Positions 7,891-11,307 of a stretch of 11,307 nucleotides of DNA are shown here, in pieces. Numbering within the stretch: the first letter of the stretch is position 1; every line of letters begins with the position of its first letter. Source of the stretch: Jimgerdemannia flammicorona (lineage: Eukaryota > Mucoromycota > Endogonomycetes > Endogonales > Endogonaceae); NCBI GenBank assembly GCA_003990745.1, contig RBNI01006458.1, forward strand, positions 1 through 11,307. The letters run 5' to 3'. The position numbers and the translations under genes were made by a program. Below the pieces are notes generated by a model, which saw only the letters and a list, made by a program, of their open reading frames with translations, was not told where the DNA came from and ran no database searches.

Positions 7891-8545
7891 TCACACCAAA
7901 TGGAATCAAAGTGAACCCCAGCAAAATCTCTGCAATCAAGGATTGGCCCAGACCCAAGAAGCTGAAAGACCTCCAGTCATTCCTGGGATTAGCAAACTAT
8001 TACCGACGATTTGTTGCCAACTTTGCCAAAATCGCCACTGCCCTTACCCAAATGACCAAGCACAGCAAGAAAGAAGAACAACCCTGGACCATGAAACAAG
8101 AGAAAGACTTCAACAATCTTGCAAATTGGAGACCTGAACAAGATATAGCCTTCCAAGCATTGAAAGATGCTTTGATAACTACTCCAGTACTTCAAGTGGC
8201 AAATCCTGCCCTACCATATGAAGTCTCTACTGATGCCTCTGACCTAGCTCTTGGAGCAGTACTCATGCAAGAAGGACACCCTGTGGCCTATCACTCCCAC
8301 AAGTTCAATGATGCTGAAATCAACTATGCAACTCATGAGAAAGAAATATTAGCCATCATGGACACTCTGATCAAATGGTGACCATACCTAGAAGGAGCTC
8401 ACTTCACTGTATTGACTGACCACAAGTCATTAGTCAACATCAAGACCCAGGCTACCCTTTCTTGAAAGCAAGCCAGATGGATGAAAGTCCTCACCAATTT
8501 TGACTATGAAATCTAGTACCACCCTGGTAAGGAAAACATTATTGC
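7890..8545 (+). pseudogene. RT connection and RNase H domain
   Basis: RNase H degrades the RNA strand of the RNA-DNA hybrid. The connection begins [16 protein letters not shown] and [13 protein letters not shown]. RNase H proper shows [17 protein letters not shown] (catalytic Asp codon at 8232), [22 protein letters not shown] (the Glu of HEKE) and LTDHKSL (third acidic residue near 8420), ending with QARWMKVLTNFDYEI and YHPGKENIIAN. Stops at 8379, 8463 and 8514 replace residues usually Arg, Arg and Gln or Glu. Confidence 0.9.
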
Positions 8546-8559
8546 CAATGCAATCTCCA

Positions 8560-9247
8560 GACCACCTATCGAAGAAGTTATCCAGACTCTCACCATGGTT
8601 ACAAACTCCATCATGGAACAAATTATCGCAGCATGTGCTGATGATAAGGAAGCTCAAGCACTCCGAGAAATCCTGAACAGTGATGATGCTGATAAGTATA
8701 CCTGATACAATCAATACTAACTCAAGGACAATGCTATCTACTATAAGGACAGACTGTATGTTCCGAACAACCGAGACCTCTGAAGGACTATCCTATTTGA
8801 ATGTCATGATGCCCCTACAGCTGGACACTTAGGATTTGATAAATGCTACGAAGTTATCTCCCGAAACTTCTATTGGCCCCGGATGGCAGATCAGCTAAAG
8901 ACCTACATCACTTCCTGTGATGCCTGCCAACGAAATAAGTCCTCAACACTAGCAAAACCTGGTCTACTCCACCCTATCCCAGTACCATCTGCTAATTGGG
9001 AATAAATCTCCATGGACTTCATTGTACAGCTACCCTGAACCAAGAATGGGAAAGATGCAATTGTTGTTTTTGTGGACTATCTCAGCAAACAAGCTCACTT
9101 TGTGCCAACCACCACCACTGCAACAGCACCAGACATAGCCACACTCTTGTTTGACAATATCTTCCACTATCATGGTCTTCCTAAGATCATTATTAGTGAC
9201 TGAGACCCGAAATTCACCAGCCATTTTTGGAAAGCCCTCCATGCGCA
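8560..9247 (+). pseudogene. Integrase, truncated inside the catalytic core
   Basis: Integrase joins the cDNA to host DNA. The zinc-binding HHCC domain is complete: His codons at 8805 and 8826, Cys at 8916 and 8925 (Hx6Hx29Cx2C). The core begins ISMDFI with the first catalytic Asp at 9015, and the second is in IISD (9198), 61 codons later. The catalytic Glu expected about 36 codons further on is missing, because the reading frame runs into the LTR at 9248 after FWKALHA. Stops are at 8703, 8718, 8781, 9003, 9036 and 9201. No C-terminal or chromodomain region is in the window. It is probably interrupted rather than lost. Confidence 0.9.
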
Positions 9248-9324
9248 TGTAAGCGCACTACCTCCAAGCCACAGAAATCACACGCGATCTCCGAACAAAT
9301 CTGGAAATCACCTGCAAGATCATG

Positions 9325-9386
9325 AAGCTGAGTCAAACAGAAGTCACAGTGTACAAAGCTGAGTCAATACCAAGTTACGGAACACA
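9325..9386 (+). promoter_or_regulatory. Two tandem 31-bp TGAGTCA units, LTR 2
   Basis: This is the same pair as at 2031-2092, with TGAGTCA at 9329-9335 and 9360-9366, again 31 bp apart. The core sites are unchanged while flanking bases differ (aaacagaagtcac against aataccaagttac). Confidence 0.5.
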
Positions 9387-9398
9387 AGATCCACACAA

Positions 9399-10601
9399 AT
9401 GGAATCTTACCAATCCAGAACAAATACATATATACCCAGCCCCAAGATGCGTCGAAACAGAGAACCAAAACAAACAACATCCACAACTTCCAAACACACA
9501 AACATGACCACCGAGATCTACAACCACATCCGTGCTGACATTTGGAATGCCATTGTCAACCGAGCCACACCCCCTCTGCTCCTCATGAATATCTACAGCC
9601 AAGCACCCCTCTACTTCATGGAAGCCCAATGGAATGCCCTGAACATGCTTAACGAGGCCCACCAGATTGGACAAATCTCAAGCTACTATCAGATCGGCCA
9701 CCTCCTGGACGATATGGTCGAACACCACCATGATACAGACATTACCCAGATGTCTCAACACCAGAAGCTCATTGCCCACAAACACTGAGAGCTCTTCTAT
9801 GAGTACAGCACCTTTATTTCCCACCTCCGAGTTACTATCAGCGAAATGGTTGCTACTCTGTCCTACGGCCAAATCGATGACATGATATAAGAACTCAACC
9901 ACAAGTATCTTGAGTACGTTGAAACCACAGACAGAACCTTCCCGCACCCCGACGATCACATCTTGCAAATGCCCCAAGTTGGATACGCCATGAAGGACAT
10001 CTACGATATAATCAACTTTGATAAAGACGAAGCAGAAGACAATGATCCTTCCGACGCTGATATGACCTCAAGCCAAGAATCCCTTCCAACACTGATCACA
10101 CCACCAACTCTGCCGATGAACTTACAACAGTTCATAACTGCATACGAGACTTATTGGGACAATGACCACTGGCACGAATACCAACCTGCATTCACTCCCG
10201 ACTACTTTAACTACAATGAAGAGACTGGAGAATACAATCTATACCTTCAGACAACCCTCGAGATTGAACCAACCACTCCACCACCCGAGTACGAGTGACA
10301 TGAACCATAACTACCAGCATATTACAACCCCGCAACTCATAGTGCTGTAACCTATAAAAGGTATGCAGATAGCGAATCCGATGAAAACGAAGACGATGCA
10401 CCACTTCTTCACCCCCCAACACCTTATCCAGCATACGAGACAGATGATGCAATCCTGTGGGATGGAGATGAAGTTCTAATGTATTATTACCTCAGTGAAC
10501 AAGGAGAAGTAATCCGCGAACCACTCTTCCTAGATGACTACTTCTTCAGAGATAATGCAATTGATGGTGATGTCATCGAAGACTACTCAGACAGCGCCTA
10601 A
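9399..10601 (+). pseudogene. U3-encoded ORF of unknown function, LTR 2 copy (broken)
   Basis: This is the better-preserved copy of the LTR reading frame: ATG at 9399 (400 codons plus stop), with further in-frame ATGs at 9447 and 9504. The last two are conserved in LTR 1; the 9399 ATG is ACA there. It ends TAA at 10599-10601. Stops are TGA at 9786 (CGA in LTR 1), TAA at 9888 (shared with LTR 1), TGA at 10296 (CAA in LTR 1) and TAA at 10308 (CAG in LTR 1). By eye, over the first ~170 codons of the shared part, copy differences fall more at third than at second codon positions, which suggests past selection on a protein. The longer N-terminus is basic and Thr-rich. The rest is as described for the LTR 1 copy. 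I recognise no family. Confidence 0.6.
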
Positions 10602-10663
10602 ACCTATAAATAGATTAGCAGTCATAGTATAGTTAGATTAGCCTTGTACGACATGACTGCGAA

Positions 10664-10679
10664 CTGACTCAGCAGTCAG
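10664..10679 (+). promoter_or_regulatory. TGACTCA palindrome, LTR 2
   Basis: CTGACT-CAGC-AGTCAG, unchanged from 3369-3384, with the TGACTCA core at 10665-10671. Confidence 0.4.
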
Positions 10680-10790
10680 ACGATCTCTTGACATGTCAGA
10701 TCACCCTTGTACTACATGACTGCATTCCGACTCAGCAAAGCACTTAGTGCTACACCCATATTTAGCATAGTCCAGATAGCCCCTCACTAG

Positions 10791-10798
10791 TATAAATA
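10791..10798 (+). promoter_or_regulatory. TATA box, LTR 2
   Basis: TATAAATA followed by a C-rich run, matching 3496-3503. This would be the active promoter of the inner copy. Confidence 0.6.
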
Positions 10799-10914
10799 CC
10801 CCCTCCCCCAGACCTCAGAACCTCAGACCTGAACAATCCGAACACAACTCCTGAGCACTTCCCCACAATACCCCTTCACACAACTACTCCTAGTATAGCA
10901 AATCATGAATAGCA

Positions 10915-10920
10915 AATAAA
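10915..10920 (+). terminator. Polyadenylation signal AATAAA, LTR 2
   Basis: AATAAA followed by CCTATTTAATAA, matching 3621-3626 and lying about 125 bp after the TATA box. Confidence 0.5.
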
Positions 10921-11034
10921 CCTATTTAATAACCCACAAACTACTCTTAAGTAAATCTGCTCCCCGTTAGGTCCTACTCCTAACCCCGTCACGAATTTCC
11001 TAATTGGGTATTGTCTGCAGCGATATGCCAATTC

Positions 11035-11053
11035 AACTAAGCTGGTCTTAGTT
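11035..11053 (+). other. Leader stem-loop, LTR 2
   Basis: AACTAAG-CTGGT-CTTAGTT, identical to 3742-3760 although neighbouring bases differ between the copies. Confidence 0.4.
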
Positions 11054-11280
11054 TCTTGAACTTCCTGAAATACAGAAAATCTTGAACATCCAGAACTAGT
11101 CCAAAAAAGGACTTTGGTTGAGACGTCAACCCGATCTTGAAATCAATAAGCGTAGAGGATGTACTCCATATGAAATTGATCTTGACCATAAGAAAACGGT
11201 CTTCCAGAACATCTAAAACTTCCAGAAAACCCTTCCAGAACTACATAATGGTTACCCTAAAAAGCAACCCTCTTACAACT

Positions 11281-11292
11281 TGGTAGCAGCGG
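11281..11292 (+). other. Primer-binding site of the inner element
   Basis: TGGTAGCAGCGG lies three bases after the LTR end, identical to 3988-3999. Its presence shows that this LTR is a 5' LTR with element-internal sequence downstream. Confidence 0.75.
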
Positions 11293-11307
11293 TTTACAAT
11301 TCAATTC

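Larger units (their letters stand above)
1922..9247 (+). mobile_element. Outer Ty3/gypsy LTR retrotransposon, interrupted at its integrase
   Basis: The element has a 5' LTR (1922-3984), a primer-binding site (3988) and one gag-dut-pr-rt-rh-int frame reaching 9247. The domain order PR-RT-RH-IN defines the Ty3/gypsy group. It sits in the LINE reading frame, whose coding similarity runs right up to 1921. The integrase stops before its catalytic Glu, where a second LTR begins. No polypurine tract precedes that LTR. The rest of this element (integrase C-terminus, polypurine tract, 3' LTR) is therefore expected beyond the window, after the inner copy. The last bases before the LTR, around 1916-1921 (aggttg), would contain its target-site duplication, but the partner lies outside the window. 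Confidence 0.88.
4074..9247 (+). pseudogene. Gag-pol polyprotein of the outer gypsy element (whole frame)
   Basis: A single reading frame of about 1725 codons covers Gag, dUTPase, protease, RT, RNase H and integrase with no frameshift, so Gag and Pol were probably one fused ORF. No ATG is present at the expected start. ATA at 4074 followed by AAG is the best candidate for a mutated initiator; the first in-frame ATG is far inside Gag, near 4992. In-frame stops from 4212 on: TGA at 4212, 5028, 5238, 5298, 5424, 5547, 5610, 6117, 6393, 6666, 7434, 7557, 8379, 8463, 8703, 8781, 9036 and 9201; TAA at 6996, 7872, 8718 and 9003; TAG at 5316 and 8514. A further TGA lies at 4089. Several TGAs replace Arg residues that are invariant in the family (7434, 8379, 9201, 6393). 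The frame ends at the LTR junction. The copy is dead but was intact recently enough to keep all its domains readable. Confidence 0.88.
9248..11277 (+). repeat. 5' LTR of the inner gypsy element (2030 bp)
   Basis: This LTR matches 1922-3984 over its whole length, with termini TGTAAG and CTTACA. It has a single copy of the 32-bp unit that is duplicated in LTR 1. All regulatory motifs are conserved: TGAGTCA at 9329 and 9360, the palindrome at 10664, TATAAATA at 10791, AATAAA at 10915 and the stem-loop at 11035. Its U3 ORF has four stops against seven in LTR 1, as expected for a younger insertion. Outside the ORF (9248-9398 and 10602-11277) only those motifs are seen. Confidence 0.92.
9248..11307 (+). 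mobile_element. Inner gypsy element of the same family, 5' end only
   Basis: A second LTR begins within the integrase frame of the outer element. It is followed after three bases by its own primer-binding site and the start of a leader nearly identical to 3985-4017. This is therefore the 5' end of another copy, in the same orientation, that continues past the window. Bases just before it (about 9243-9247, gcgca) are the candidate target-site duplication. Confidence 0.8.

Noticed and set aside
4212..9203. UGA read as Arg (altered genetic code or recoding)
   Set aside because: CGA Arg codons remain in the same frame, paired LTR copies show CGA and TGA at the same sites, and TAA and TAG stops are present too. 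Deamination explains all of them.
9248..11277. Second LTR as the 3' LTR of the outer element
   Set aside because: It begins inside the integrase frame with no polypurine tract, it is followed by a primer-binding site and leader, and the two LTRs differ by several percent plus a 32-bp duplication.
1..11307. tRNA, rRNA, CRISPR array or bacterial-type operon
   Set aside because: No such structures are visible. Only the 12-base tRNA-complementary primer sites occur.

Overview
No host gene is visible in this window. It is wholly made of transposable elements, and the best reading is a three-layer nest on one strand. The bottom layer is a decayed LINE-type (non-LTR) retrotransposon, positions 1-1921. 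A Ty3/gypsy LTR retrotransposon (the 'outer' element, 1922-9247) inserted into its reverse transcriptase gene. The 5' end of a second copy of the same gypsy family (the 'inner' element, from 9248) then lies inside the integrase gene of the first. The protein dialect (gypsy pol with LPxPRIDEIFD, SSFDL, PFGLTN and TDASD; LINE RT with FLDQEKMYDRV and QGDPLSP) suggests a fungus, most likely a repeat-rich basidiomycete. That placement is inference.

Layout. 1-1921: LINE ORF2 remnant (linker, then RT, then part of the post-RT region), with one frameshift near 1011-1016 and over twenty in-frame stops. 1922-3984: 2063-bp LTR, TGTAAG...CTTACA. 3988-3999: primer-binding site matching the 3' end of an initiator-Met-like tRNA. 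About 4074-9247: one uninterrupted-in-frame gag-pol reading frame in the order Gag N-terminal region, capsid, CCHC zinc knuckle, dUTPase, aspartic protease, RT, RNase H and integrase, cut off before the integrase catalytic Glu. 9248-11277: second LTR, 2030 bp. 11281-11292: its own primer-binding site, which shows it is a 5' LTR and not the 3' LTR of the first element.

Two things stand out. First, each roughly 2-kb LTR carries a 366-codon reading frame in U3, upstream of the element promoter, encoding an acidic Tyr/Pro-rich protein that I do not recognise. It lies where some retroviruses keep 3' accessory genes. Second, the polyprotein includes a dUTPase domain between nucleocapsid and protease, an order known from betaretroviruses and unusual for a gypsy element.

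The gypsy copies are inactivated almost purely by point transitions. About 24 in-frame stops interrupt gag-pol without a single frameshift. Eighteen of them are TGA, many at invariant Arg positions, and the paired LTR copies show the same codons as CGA in one and TGA in the other. This fits CpG (and some CpA) deamination, as expected from cytosine methylation or a RIP-like process. None of these genes can make its full-length product as written.
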